From assembly GCA_014843695.1 (NCBI GenBank), contig CM026398.1, positions 49,813,579-49,877,578 of the forward strand: DNA of 64,000 bases, written 5' to 3'. The notes under the pieces are model-generated. The model searched no databases, was not told the origin of the DNA, and saw nothing but the letters and a program-made list of their open reading frames with translations. The DNA is from Archivesica marissinica. Its lineage: Eukaryota; Mollusca; Bivalvia; Venerida; Vesicomyidae. Position 1 is the stretch's first letter; every line of letters starts with the position of its first letter. A program made the position numbers and the translations under genes. Positions 1 to 10,207 of this stretch are shown here, piece after piece.

Positions 1-53
1 CTGTGTTACCGTACTTACATATATAAATGCGGTTTTATATGCCAGTATAAGTA

Positions 54-190
54 CAGGCGGATATATAGTCCAGTGTTACCACTGGACTGGTAATCCAGTG
101 ATCGCAGGTTCGATCCCCCGTCTGACCCTAATACAATTAATAGTCTTTCAGACGGGACGTTAAACCGAGGTCTCGTGTCGGTGCTTTACT
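54..190 (+). repeat. tRNA-derived SINE family A, 3'-truncated
   Basis: A tRNA-like head with a B-box-like 'ggttcgatccc' is followed by the family body 'gggacgttaaaccgaggtct'. The copy stops after 'tcggtgctttac'. The mirror copy at 46049-46342 (- strand) is full length, so this copy lost its 3' part after the duplication. Confidence 0.8.
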
Positions 191-317
191 GTTGACAGGC
201 AGTTTCTCTAGTGACGTGTATTCGAATAAGGAAACAGTTGCTTAATTACTGGGTTCAACTATGCACACCTAGATGATATGTTATCTTTCGTCTAGTTTCT
301 ATTAACCAAACTCTGCG

Positions 318-400
318 CCAATGAGAGTGATTAATATAAGATGTGCAAGCTTACTTTGCAATTCTTGTAAAATAACCTTTATTTATTAACCAAATCGTGA
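318..400 (+). repeat. SINE family B tail fragment
   Basis: Contains the conserved family B tail 'gagtgattaatataag' followed by a degraded 'tttgcaattcttgtaaaata'. No tRNA-like head remains. The mirror copy lies at about 45695-45765. Confidence 0.55.
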
Positions 401-428
401 TGATTCAGAATATACACGCTGCAATATG

Positions 429-503
429 TGGCTTATTACGAAATAAAGTTATATCATTATCATAAATGATAATAATGATATAACTTTATTTCGTAATAAG
501 CCA
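429..503. repeat. 75-bp near-perfect palindrome (hairpin)
   Basis: Two 34-base arms, starting 'tggcttattacgaaataaag' and ending with its complement, flank a loop of about 7 bases. There is a single arm mismatch near the loop. The palindrome directly borders the 69-bp minisatellite. The mirror-arm copy is at 45547-45621. Confidence 0.9.
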
Positions 504-1308
504 TTTCAGGCCAATGAACAAAGCATCAATACAAAACATTACAAAGTGAAACATGTATGGTAATATGGTGACGGACACTAATCTCAACAAAGCATCAATA
601 CAAAACATTACAAAGTGAAACATGTATGGTAATATGGTGACGGACACTAATCTCAACAAAGCATCAATACAAAACATTACAAAGTGAAACATGTATGGTA
701 ATATGGTGACGGACACTAATCTCAACAAAGCATCAATACAAAACATTACAAAGTGAAACATGTATGGTAATATGGTGACGGACACTAATCTCAACAAAGC
801 ATCAATACAAAACATTACAAAGTGAAACATGTATGGTAATATTGTGACGGACACTAATCTCAACAAAGCATCAATACAAAACATTACAAAGTGAAACATG
901 TATGGTAATATGGTGACGGACACTAATCTCAACAAAGCATCAATACAAAACATTACAAAGTGAAACATGTATGGTAATATGGTGACGGACACTAATCTCA
1001 ACAAAGCATCAATACAAAACATTACAAAGTGAAACATGTATGGTAATATGGTGACGGACACTAATCTCAACAAAGCATCAATACAAAACATTACAAAGTG
1101 AAACATGTATGGTAATATAGTGACGGACACTAATCTCAACAAAGCATCAATACAAAACATTACAAAGTGAAACATGTATGGTAATATGGTGACGGACACT
1201 AATCTCAACAAAGCATCAATACAAAACATTACAAAGTGAAACATGTATGGTAATATGGTGACGGACACTAATCTCAACAAAGCATCAATACAAAACATTA
1301 CAAAGTGA
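504..1308 (+). repeat. 69-bp minisatellite, about 11.5 units
   Basis: Nearly identical 69-bp units contain 'aacaaagcatcaatac' and 'ggtgacggacactaatctc'. Because 69 is divisible by three, the reverse strand is open for 302 codons of a 23-residue repeat. That frame is not a gene. The array is split by the LINE at 1309-4988 and resumes at 4989. The mirror array at 45241-45540 has about four units. Confidence 0.95.
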
Positions 1309-1427
1309 GGTAAATCTTCGTCCTGGTGATCTCCATCGTACTTTTCCAGTTCTTGATCCCACTTCCGGTTTGACACAGCAACCACCGCGGACATAATGTA
1401 AACAAAGAATATGTTTACAGAAGGAAA

Positions 1428-1850
1428 ATGACACTTCTGCTATACCTCATCACCATTGTTGTTCTTGCCAAAAACATCCTTCCACAGGAAATCCATGTAT
1501 CAGACCATACCCTGGCACTAGTCGGCAACAGGGCTGATGTACACAGTTGCCATACCATGAAGCTTCTTCTTGCCATCGCTAAAACACACCCAGAAAAGCA
1601 CTTCAAACCAACGGGCCGTCTGATTTATATATTCATCCTACTTCTGGCAAATTCCAACAATGTCCAGCTCAATCCGGGTCCAATGCATAATGAGACCACC
1701 ATCTACCCATGCGGGACCTGCGACCAACCCGTCACCTGGGACCACCGTGCGGTGGTGTGTGATACGTGTGACCAATGGTATCACATAGACTGCCAGGATG
1801 TTCACACTGGAACATACAGTATCCTCAACGAAGACAGCGCCATCAGATGA
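1428..1850 (+). CDS. LINE N-terminal ORF: 2A-like motif and PHD finger (interrupted)
   Basis: 140 codons. A hydrophobic stretch (IYIFILLLA) leads into NNVQLNPGP around residues 76-84, which resembles a 2A ribosome-skipping motif. D-V-E-x-N-P-G-P is the canonical form, so D and E are replaced here. A PHD-like cysteine/histidine pattern follows (CGTC, CDTC, WYHIDC). Its last pair, C-I-V-C, lies just beyond a TGA at 1848-1850. TGA probably replaces a tryptophan codon, because the same frame continues PHD-like after it. The endonuclease is in another frame, so at least one frameshift separates the two. Related LINEs usually encode these domains in one polyprotein or two ORFs. Confidence 0.75.
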   Translation: MTLLLYLITIVVLAKNILPQEIHVSDHTLALVGNRADVHSCHTMKLLLAIAKTHPEKHFKPTGRLIYIFILLLANSNNVQLNPGPMHNETTIYPCGTCDQPVTWDHRAVVCDTCDQWYHIDCQDVHTGTYSILNEDSAIR

Positions 1851-2053
1851 GACTGTATCGTTTGCAACAATCCCAACTATAGTACCGTATGCTTTGACCT
1901 CTACTCTATATCTACGAACAATCCATATAGTATTCTCTCAATCAGTAGCACCAGCCTACCGAGTCCAAATGCAAACCAATTCATTCCTCAACCCCAGAGC
2001 GAAAACAACATAAACAAAACCAACCGGCGACAAATCGACCACCTCTCCGCATC

Positions 2054-2842
2054 TTGAACATTAACTGTCAGTCCATCAAGAAGAAGCAGGATAGAATTGA
2101 GAACATCATCGAAAGTACAAAACCCGACATCAGTATGGCCACTGAAACCTGGCTGGACCCAACCATCACCGACAACCAAATCTTTCCATCCAACTATAAA
2201 CTATGGCGTAAGGATCGGCTATCAGGTACAGGCGGCGGTGTCTTACTTGCCATCACGGACAACTTGATCAGTTCTGATGTTACCGAGTTACAGACGGACT
2301 GTGAGATTATCTGGGCAAAGAACAACCTGATTGGTTCTAAAACACTTTATCTATGTTCCTACTATAACCCGAAAACCAATGATGAACTCCTTCTAAATCA
2401 TTTTGAAGAATCTGTCAACCGAGCATCCTTAATCAAAGACTCAATACTACTGATCGGAGGAGACTTTAACTTACCTGGCTGGGATTGGAAGTCCAAGACT
2501 CTGAAACCAAACTCAACTCATACACGTCTCCATTACAAATTCTCTGACTGCTTAGATGACAATGGACTCACGCAACTTGTTGAAGAGCCAACACGAAATA
2601 AAAACACTCTAGATCTACTCCTTACCAACCTCCCAAGTAAAGTCTTACGTACAAGCACCATGCCAGGGATCTCAGACCATGATTCAGTCTTTATGGAGTT
2701 TGACATGCGGCCCATATCACACAAACAAATCCCGAGGAAAATCGCTCTCTACAAGAACGCCCAGTGGGATAGCATGAGATCCGACCTGACCACTCTACAT
2801 ACACAGATCCTGGAACTAGCTCAACAAAACGAGACCACATAA
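2054..2842 (+). CDS. LINE endonuclease (APE/EEP fold) domain
   Basis: 262 codons; homologous sequence begins a little upstream (RPPLRILNINCQSIKKK). Characteristic motifs are visible in order: NINCQSI with the metal-binding Asn, the catalytic Glu in ATETWLDP, GDFNLPGWDW with the Asp-Asn pair, and ISDHDSVF with the terminal Asp-His. In such elements this domain nicks target DNA to prime reverse transcription. TAA at 2840-2842 and another in-frame TAA about 20 bases later interrupt the path into the RT domain, which is in the same frame. These stops look like decay, not a true ORF end. Confidence 0.88.
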   Translation: MNINCQSIKKKQDRIENIIESTKPDISMATETWLDPTITDNQIFPSNYKLWRKDRLSGTGGGVLLAITDNLISSDVTELQTDCEIIWAKNNLIGSKTLYLCSYYNPKTNDELLLNHFEESVNRASLIKDSILLIGGDFNLPGWDWKSKTLKPNSTHTRLHYKFSDCLDDNGLTQLVEEPTRNKNTLDLLLTNLPSKVLRTSTMPGISDHDSVFMEFDMRPISHKQIPRKIALYKNAQWDSMRSDLTTLHTQILELAQQNETT

Positions 2843-3091
2843 GTTTTATGGACAACCTTTAAATAAAAACTGAAACTGAGCATAAATGCACACATCCCAC
2901 ACAAAACAGCAAGACCAAAAGACTCTGCCCCATGGATTACACCTGAAATCAAAAAACTTGTCAAAAAAAGAGACCATCTACACAAAGCAAAGAAGAAATC
3001 CAACAATCCGGCTCACATCAAGAAATTCAAATCCGCTAAACAACTACTACAGAAGAAGCTCCGTCAGGCATATTGGTCATACATTGACAAT

Positions 3092-4855
3092 ATGATCACA
3101 CCACAGCCCACTGATACACACAACAAGAACTCCACCAAGCGCTTCTGGACCTTTATTAAACACAAGAAGAAAGACAACGCCTCAATCACTGGACTCCGGA
3201 GCCAAGGTCAACTCCATTCAGACCCGAAGACCAAAGCAAATATCCTCAACCATCAGTTCCAGTCAGTTTTCACCAAAGACACGCCTTACTCTGAACAACA
3301 ATTCAAGACTGGAGGTTACACTCAAACCAAGGATTACCCAGTTGCTCCTGACATCACCAGCACTTCTAACGGCGTCGAAAAACTCCTAAGCTCTCTTAAC
3401 CCTCACAAATCCCCAGGTCCAGATAGCATCAACCCGAGAGTATTAAAGGAACTGTCAACCCACATTGCTCCCATCCTTACCATCATCTTTAACTACTCTC
3501 TCAACACTGGTACCACCCCCGATGACTGGCGGAAAGCAAATGTCTCTCCAATATACAAGAAAGGGAGTAAATACAACCCAGAAAACTACCGACCTATCTC
3601 CTTAACCTGCATATGCTGCAAACTCATGGAACACATCATCACCAGTCACATCATGCAACATGGCGAAAACAACAACATACTTTATCCACTACAACATGGC
3701 TTCCGAAAACGTCGATCCTGTGAAACACAGCTTCTAGAATTCACGGACGACATCACATCAAACCTGGATAGCGGAACACAGACGGACGTCTTGGTGATGG
3801 ATTTTTCCAAGGCGTTCGACAAGGTCTCACATAGTCTTCTCCTCCACAAGCTGTACCACTACGGCATCCAAGGAAAGACCAACCGCTGGATACATGCCTT
3901 CTTGAGCGGAAGATCCCAGTCAGTAGTACTGGAAGGGGAGACTTCAGACACAGTCAAGGTAGAGTTCGGTGTCCCTCAAGGTGCTGTCCTTGGACCCAGC
4001 CTGTTCCTGTATTATATCAATGACATCCCTCACGGTTTGGATGCTACCATCCGATTGTTCGCCGATGATACCATCGCCTACCTAACCATCGCAAATAACA
4101 TCGACTGCACCAACTTACAAAATGATCTTGACAAACTATCACAGTGGGAAAGCAAGTGGAAAATGGCCTTCCACCCAGACAAATGCCAGGTCATCTCTAT
4201 CTCTCGAAAGAAAAGAGCCATCCATTTTGACTACCAACTTCATAACCAATCACTACAACACGTCAAATCAGCAAAATACCTGGGAGTCACCATCAACAAC
4301 ACGCTTGACTGGGGAGAACATATCACAAACAAAGCTAATAGAAACCTGAACTTCATACGACGGAACCGTAACATTGCCTCATCCCCAACAAAAGAACTCG
4401 CTTACAAGTCACTGGTCAGACCCACCGTAGAATACACCTGCTCAGTATGGGATCCCTACGAAACAATAGATATCAACAAACTGGAGATGGTTCAACGTCG
4501 TGGGGCACGATTCGTAAATCACTGCTACCAGAGCAGATCCAGTGTCACCGAGATGCTCCAAGACCTACAGTGGACATCACTCCAGGACAGAAGAAAAACA
4601 TCTCGCCTAGTTCTAATATTCAAAATAGTCAACGACCAAGTCACTGTCAACAAGACCGACCGCCTATTACCCCCTCCGCGCCGCTCGCGTCACACAGCAG
4701 ACCATGCCTTCCAAATTCCACGATGTTCTACTAGCTACCGCCAACAGTCATTCTTCCCAAGAACCATCAAGGAGTGGAACAGTCTTCCTCCGGACACTAT
4801 ATCAGTTGGCACAGTTGACACCTTCAAGGCTCAACTAGCCACCATCTTTATCTAA
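3092..4855 (+). CDS. LINE reverse transcriptase
   Basis: 587 codons from an internal Met. The same open frame extends upstream to about 2864 (APWITPEIKKLVKKR), so the Met is not the domain start. RT motifs are clear: SPGPDSINP, YRPISLTC, LQHGFRKRRSCETQL, catalytic Asp in LVMDFSKAFDKVSH, GVPQGAVLGPSLF, and FADDT at 4058-4072 carrying the catalytic aspartate pair. A C-terminal region with PTVEYTCSVWDPY and an Arg-rich stretch is typical of CR1/Jockey-group elements. No internal stop occurs within this portion, so the insertion is fairly young. It is a transposon gene, not a host gene. Confidence 0.95.
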   Translation: MITPQPTDTHNKNSTKRFWTFIKHKKKDNASITGLRSQGQLHSDPKTKANILNHQFQSVFTKDTPYSEQQFKTGGYTQTKDYPVAPDITSTSNGVEKLLSSLNPHKSPGPDSINPRVLKELSTHIAPILTIIFNYSLNTGTTPDDWRKANVSPIYKKGSKYNPENYRPISLTCICCKLMEHIITSHIMQHGENNNILYPLQHGFRKRRSCETQLLEFTDDITSNLDSGTQTDVLVMDFSKAFDKVSHSLLLHKLYHYGIQGKTNRWIHAFLSGRSQSVVLEGETSDTVKVEFGVPQGAVLGPSLFLYYINDIPHGLDATIRLFADDTIAYLTIANNIDCTNLQNDLDKLSQWESKWKMAFHPDKCQVISISRKKRAIHFDYQLHNQSLQHVKSAKYLGVTINNTLDWGEHITNKANRNLNFIRRNRNIASSPTKELAYKSLVRPTVEYTCSVWDPYETIDINKLEMVQRRGARFVNHCYQSRSSVTEMLQDLQWTSLQDRRKTSRLVLIFKIVNDQVTVNKTDRLLPPPRRSRHTADHAFQIPRCSTSYRQQSFFPRTIKEWNSLPPDTISVGTVDTFKAQLATIFI

Positions 4856-4988
4856 TCTCCTAACAGTCTTATTTATTTATTTTAACTCTCCACTGTACAT
4901 ACTATCACTTTTATTCCAATTCTTTCTCTATGCGCACCCACCTGGCAATAATGTTCAGTTTGTTGAACTTGGCCAGTAACTGGTAACG

Positions 4989-5097
4989 ATGTATGGTAAT
5001 ATGGTGACGGACACTAATCTCAACAAAGCATCAATACAAAACATTACAAAGTGAAACATGTATGGTAATATGGTGACGGACACTAATCTCAACGACC
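4989..5097 (+). repeat. 69-bp minisatellite remainder downstream of the LINE
   Basis: About 1.5 units of the array at 504-1308 resume directly after the LINE 3' end. The flank then reads 'ctcaacgaccaattatagg', matching the array border near 45240 in the other arm. Confidence 0.9.
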
Positions 5098-5381
5098 AAT
5101 TATAGGAGAGACATATATTCTTATAAACAAAAACAACGCACACAAACAAACAAACAAACAAAAAACAACAAGAAATGAGTATTAATCATTGAAAACAATA
5201 TCAACTATTAATATCTGTTTAGATATTGACAAATGATATACGACGTTCAAAAGCTTTACAAACGTATATAGATAATTTCCGAACTGCATTTTCATTTTGT
5301 AATTGCATTAACTTAACAAATTTAACCATATTAGGTATACTTATGCCAATAATATATATTGATGTAAAATGTTCTTAAATG

Positions 5382-5661
5382 TGTTTTACGTTTATTTATC
5401 ATCGCTATCGGTTGCCCATATGAGCGACGCCTCCTGAAGAGATTAGTCATTTTAGATTTTTGGAGGATAGTACAATGACACAGACAGAGACCCATTCCAG
5501 AGTCTCCTCTGGTTCTTTTACGTGCACGGTGTACAGCACCAACACAAGACCTCGGTTTAAAGTCCCATCTGAAAGACGATTAATTTTATTAGTGTCAGAC
5601 GGGGGATCGAACCTGCGATCCCTGGATTACAAGTCCAGCTTGTTACCACTGGACTACAGTG
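5382..5661 (-). repeat. SINE family A (reverse), head 5'-truncated
   Basis: Family body and 3' end (tail 'taaacgtaaaacaca' read on the - strand) with a tRNA-like region ending at 'ggactacagtg'. The first bases of the head are missing. The mirror copy at 44750-44990 has instead lost about 75 bp of tail. Confidence 0.85.
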
Positions 5662-6400
5662 TTCTTAAATCAGTATACAGTGATATATAGTCGCAAACGT
5701 CCTGTGTTTGCGCGTTTTGTTTCAATTATCTGTATGCTTATCTCCCACAATGTTCATTTGAGAAATCTATTAATGAGTTGGGCCGCCCATTGACAAAAGC
5801 GATATTACGCTGATAAATACACACAAATCAAGAACTACTGGTGTTTTTGTATGGTGGAGAATTAATTACTCTGATAGTGACGGAGTGTCATTAAATACAT
5901 ATATGCTTGGACATGTCCTAAGCGTTTTGCATATATAGTGTCAAGCCAATGGTGTATCAAAAAGATCTTTAACAAATTTTATAATATTAAAATAAATGGT
6001 TTTGAATTTCAGACAACAATAGTGTGTGGTTGATACGACTGAATGAATGACAAGCCATCTTAAATAATCAACCGCAATATTTAGTAATATGTCTTTAAAT
6101 AATCGACCGCAATATTTAGTAACAACGTTGTATAGCTAGTTTATGACCACTAAGGCGTTAATACATTACAGATAATATATATTTTCCAGATAGACGAAAT
6201 GTTACTCATTACGGAACTAGCTAATAACTTTCACTTTTCATAATGTGACAATTCATTAGTTCAGAGGCGGATTAAGGTGTACATGTGCATTCATAAATAT
6301 CGTTGTCGTCTGTGCTTCCGTGTAGTACTGCGTCATTTAGATGCGTTAATGTGTTTACTCAATAAAGATAAACCCAACCCAAAGACGGGTTTCCACTGCC
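5662..6400. other. Upstream region of the chitin-binding gene; short tandem duplication
   Basis: No gene is seen. At 6058-6122 a sequence of about 33 bp containing 'cgcaatatttagtaa' occurs twice in tandem. The same pair is kept in the other arm (about 44290-44350). Conservation between arms reflects duplication and is not evidence of a regulatory function. Confidence 0.5.
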
Positions 6401-6408
6401 TATAAATA
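6401..6408 (+). promoter_or_regulatory. TATA box of the chitin-binding gene
   Basis: TATAAATA lies 97 bases upstream of the start codon. It is conserved in the other arm at 44010-44017 on the - strand. A start site about 30 bases downstream would give a 5' UTR of roughly 65 bases containing the mini-ORF ATG-AGA-TAA. Inference from sequence only. Confidence 0.6.
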
Positions 6409-6497
6409 GGCAACACTCTGCACCATGTTCTTCATTCCAGACTGAACGCAATGAGATAAAAGTGATAGTATTTCTTCGTGTAATTAATACCTAATTT

Positions 6498-9483
6498 ATG
6501 AAAATGTTTGCATTCGGAGTATTGCTTCTTTCTGCGGTTTACGCTGGTGCTATTAGCGCCCAAAAACCTGTGTGCACAACACCTGGTCCGTACCAGCTGA
6601 TACCCAAGTTGGACTGTAAGGGTTACTTCCTATGCGTGTTTGGACGACCGGTAGAGATGCCCGATTGTCCGTACGGCTCCTCGTTCAGCAAAACAGCGCA
6701 CGTGTGCGTTCCAAAGGACAGTATTTATGATGACTGTAAAGTAGACATACGACCTACAACTCCTGATGTCGGTAAGCCATACATTATATAATAATTATAT
6801 TATCATTATGTGATATAGGTGGCTGATCTCGTATGTTGGGTATCACGGTCCTGGCGCAATATACTAGAGGACATAGAAAACGCACACTTCGGATAAGTGT
6901 GTTTTTACATGAAAAACAATAACTATATAAATACATATTTTTAAACATTTTGGAATATTTTTAGTTGTTTAGTTTGTGTTTTGTAATAAAGATGTGATAT
7001 ATCTTTGATATTGCAGCTATCTGTTTCATGTCATGTGATAACTGCAATAGAATATGATAAAAAAAACGAAGTAAATAGTAAAAATATCTGCTCTAAGATA
7101 GTTCTCTCACTGCAAATAGCAATACAGGACCAACCGAGGGACGTACCGAACCGTCTCTTGTGTGTTTTACGTTTATTTATCGTCGCTACCGGTTGACCGT
7201 ATGAGCGACGCCTCGGCGGCGTGGGTCATCAATCAAATAGTACATGTACGTATAGCTGTGTTCTTGTAAACAAGTTGTTGATATAAACATAAGTAATATG
7301 TATCCATTATCTAAAGACGTCTAAAATAAGCCAGCCCACCATTAAACCTACTTTTTGAGCTGTCGACCAATGCGCTGGTACACGTCTAAAATAAACCAGC
7401 CCACCATTAAACCTACTTTTTGAGCTGTCGACCAATGCGCTGGTACACGTTATGACATTATGACCATGCATCAACATTACTGGGAAACTATTAGGTCCAA
7501 TTACATACAATATGTGTTTATTGGTACCAGTGAGGCTGGCGTATTTGGTTCTATGTCACTACGGGCGTCAGGCAGCATTACTGCGCAGATGTTGATCGCG
7601 AAGCGAGGATACCTGTCTCAAACGTTTCATTGAGTCGGAGAGTTGTATCGATACTGGGTTTCAAAAAAGGGTTATGACCTCTGAGCCACATCAGGTAGGA
7701 GCCAGGTCAGGTAGGGGCCAGGTCAGATAGGGGCCACGTCAGTTAGGAGTCAGGTTAGGTAGGAGAATTGTCAGTCTGGTAGGGGCCAAGTCAGGTAGGG
7801 GCCAGGTCAGGTAGGGGCCAGGCCAGGTAGGGGCCAAGTCAGTTAGGAGTCCGGTTAGGTAGGAGAATTGTCAGTCTGGTAGGGGCAAGGTTACGTAGAT
7901 GCCAGGTACAGTAGGCTATAGTCTAGAACTATGTGATGATATAATGATCTAATGTTGCAGGTCCAATGACTGTGGCGGAACAATGCCAGTTGAAAGGTGG
8001 CGTGATCCCCCATCCGACAGAGTGTCAGGCGTATTATAACTGCAGTACTTGGTACGACCATATACCCAGATACTACGAACAATACATGCAGGAGTGCACC
8101 TATCCGCAACTCTTCAACTCAATAACCGGAAAATGCGACCACTTTGAAAACGTCAAATGTGGCAATCGGCAAAATTTTAAAAATGGATGTAAGTATCTAC
8201 GTTATACTAGTATAAGTGTGCTATCTGCATTTATTGTATGATTTGCGGGGGCAATAAACGCATGAAAACAACTGGATAATCAACAATACACAGTTGAATG
8301 ATTTAAGGGGGAACAGTCGCATTCATTAACAATGTATTTTGTTTCTCGTTTTAAGCATGCAATGCATTTGGCAGGTTAGTTTATTCAAGAAAAAAAGGAG
8401 AGGGCAACCATAAGCTGTATAGCTTTCTGTCCCATTCCTTATTTTAATTGTTGTAAATAAGCATGTACATGATAGAACATAAATATGTTTAAACCAAGAA
8501 CAAAAGGGATTCGTGGTGATAATGCTTTAGTTGTGTCTGTTTTACATTTATTTATCGTCGCTACCGGTTACCCATATGAGCGACGCCTCCTGAAGAGATT
8601 AGTCATTTTAGATTTTTGGAGGATAGTGCAATGATACAGACAGAGACGCATGCTAGCGTCTACTCTGGTTCTTTTACGTGCACGATGTACAGCACAGACA
8701 CGAGACCTCGGTTTAAAGTTCCATCTGAAAGACTGTTAATTTTATTATGGTCAGAACGGGGGATCGAACCTGCGATCCATGGATTACCAGTCCAGCGTGT
8801 TACCACTGGACTACAGATCCGTCTGTTTAGTTGTTTATGTTCAACGTATTTAGTTTGTGTACCGTAAATCTTAGTCATACGGCGAGCCCTTTAAATACGA
8901 CTTATAAGTGCATGTAATTGCTAACATTGTAAATATGTTAGTGTAAACATCGGAACCAATATGCCATGCTTGAACACATCTATAGTTAGTAAATAATTGC
9001 TGTTTCTTTTGTCTTTAAACTCCAGGCGATTATAGGCATAATCAATGTCCTGTGTCACACTGTATCCCGTGCGGTATTAGATTCCCGAGCTGTGAAGGTA
9101 AACCAGACGGTGTGCACGCCCATCAAATGAAACTATGGAGTCCCTACTTTATACAGTGTTACAAAGAACGCACGATATCCCAAAAGATTTGCAAAGCAGA
9201 CGTGAACGGCAGAACGCAACTTTTCCACCCGGAACTCAACGAGTGCGTCCCTCTAGACCAAATACCGCGTGAACATGGTGGCATGATGCCAGACTGTACA
9301 CATTTATCAGACGGGTTCTATTTGGATGAGTTTGGCCGCTGTGATAGATACACAGTCTGCAGCGGAGGCACGTTCTCCAACCATGTGATGTGTCAAGCTG
9401 GGGAGACGTTTGACGCTTTATACGACGTGTGCATGCCCGCAGAAAAAACGTGCGGCCCATGCGGAAATAGATCTGATTGGTGA
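6498..9483 (+). CDS. Secreted chitin-binding protein with four CBM14 modules (left copy)
   Basis: Exons 6498-6771, 7961-8188 and 9026-9483 give 319 codons. All junctions are GT-AG and phase 1. Residues 1-22 form a signal peptide (FGVLLLSAVYAGAISA), so the product should be secreted. Module 1 has the six-cysteine CBM14 pattern at 26, 40, 46, 57, 70 and 80; module 2 at 100, 113, 119, 137, 150 and 158; module 4 at 258, 273, 279, 290, 303 and 310. Module 3 (about 183-241) is degenerate. CBM14 domains bind chitin and occur in peritrophins and mollusc shell-matrix proteins; which applies here is unknown. The ATG follows a TATA box by 97 bases. The TGA stop overlaps a perfect GTGAGT donor, so further exons are possible. 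An intact paralogue lies at 39796-43920. Confidence 0.88.
7157..7213 (-). repeat. SINE family A 3'-end fragment in intron 1
   Basis: Only the 3' terminal part is present ('tttacgtttatttatcgtcg' read on the + strand). The mirror arm keeps a longer copy at 43043-43262, so a deletion in the left arm removed the rest. Confidence 0.7.
7314..7452 (+). repeat. Two tandem 68-bp units in intron 1
   Basis: Two near-identical units contain 'accattaaacctacttt' and 'cgaccaatgcgctggtac'. The mirror copy at about 42000-42135 also has two units, so the tandem pair predates the arm duplication. Confidence 0.85.
7686..7905 (+). repeat. G-rich tandem repeat in intron 1
   Basis: Degenerate repeats of about 15 bp built on 'ggtcaggtaggggcca', with a longer duplicated block ('agaattgtcagtctggtagg') occurring twice. 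The mirror copy is at about 41380-41630. No function is visible. Confidence 0.8.
8538..8825 (-). repeat. SINE family A, full length, intron 2 of the chitin-binding gene
   Basis: Complete copy, from the tail 'tttacatttatttatcgtcg' to the head 'cagacggatctgtag' (read on the - strand). It lies antisense in the intron. The same insertion is present in the paralogue (40454-40740), so it predates the duplication. Confidence 0.9.
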
Positions 9484-9503
9484 GTACTATTTATAGATAA
9501 GGT

Positions 9504-9520
9504 CACCATCCCCGATGGTG
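9504..9520 (+). other. Small stem-loop after the chitin-binding gene ORF
   Basis: CACCATC, a three-base loop, then GATGGTG: a 7-bp perfect stem 21 bases after the stop codon. It is conserved in the other arm (about 39761-39777). No known class is recognised. Confidence 0.4.
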
Positions 9521-9576
9521 TCTCGCCACGAGTGATTGAGGTACCGGTTCACTCTAGCTACTCTACAAATGTGTGT

Positions 9577-9855
9577 GGTTTACGTTTATCTATCGTCGCT
9601 ACCGGTTGCCCATATGAGCGACGCCTCCTGAAGGAATTAGTCATTTTAGATTGTTGGAGGATAGTGCAGTGATACAGACAGAGACCCATTCTAGAGTATC
9701 ATCTGGTTCTTTTACGTGCACGGTGTAAAGCACCGACATCGGTTCAAAGTCCAATCTGAAAGACTATTAATTTTATTATGGTCAGACGGGCGATCGAACC
9801 TACGATCACTGGATTACCAGTCCAGCGTGTTAACCACATACTACAGATCCGTCTG
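9577..9855 (-). repeat. SINE family A (reverse)
   Basis: Near full-length copy, diverged from the family consensus, downstream of the chitin-binding gene. The mirror copy is at 39430-39710. Confidence 0.88.
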
Positions 9856-10207
9856 CCTCTACACTTAAATATAGCAACAGGTTTAAATAGGGGCCTGTCC
9901 ACTTTAAATAAGAGCTTGTCCATTTACAGTACATTGCGTGTACGTTCTCCAGGGCCTGCCCAACTTGAGGCTGAGCAGCTAATATCTTCGTTTATCATGA
10001 AGCTGGGGCTTACATTCCGTCTCCTGAGGGTGTGTCTTCCTCCATCATCAAGCTGTAGAGTTGCTAAATGTATATGATATTCTTTAATTAAATACAACTA
10101 AACAAGCATACATATAAGTATAGGATTCGGGAAGTACTGATGTTCATAAAAAAGAGGTGTCTCATAAGTCAGAAAGTGCTGGCCCTTTAAATAGGGGTGA
10201 GTGACAC

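Larger units (their letters stand above)
1309..4988 (+). mobile_element. APE-type non-LTR retrotransposon (LINE) with PHD, endonuclease and RT
   Basis: A 3.7 kb element lies inside the 69-bp minisatellite: the array stops in mid-unit at 1308 and resumes in mid-unit at 4989. In order it has a 5' region, an ORF with a PHD-type zinc finger, an APE-like endonuclease, a reverse transcriptase, a short 3' UTR and a terminal short repeat 'gtaactggtaacg'. The domain order fits the CR1/Jockey-like group. It carries a frameshift and in-frame stops, so this copy is dead as read. No clear target-site duplication is visible. The mirror arm lacks it, which dates the insertion after the inverted duplication. 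Confidence 0.92.

Noticed and set aside
486..1394. 302-codon reverse-strand frame of 23-residue repeats
   Set aside because: Created by the 69-bp minisatellite, whose period is a multiple of three; no start context, no conservation beyond the DNA repeat.
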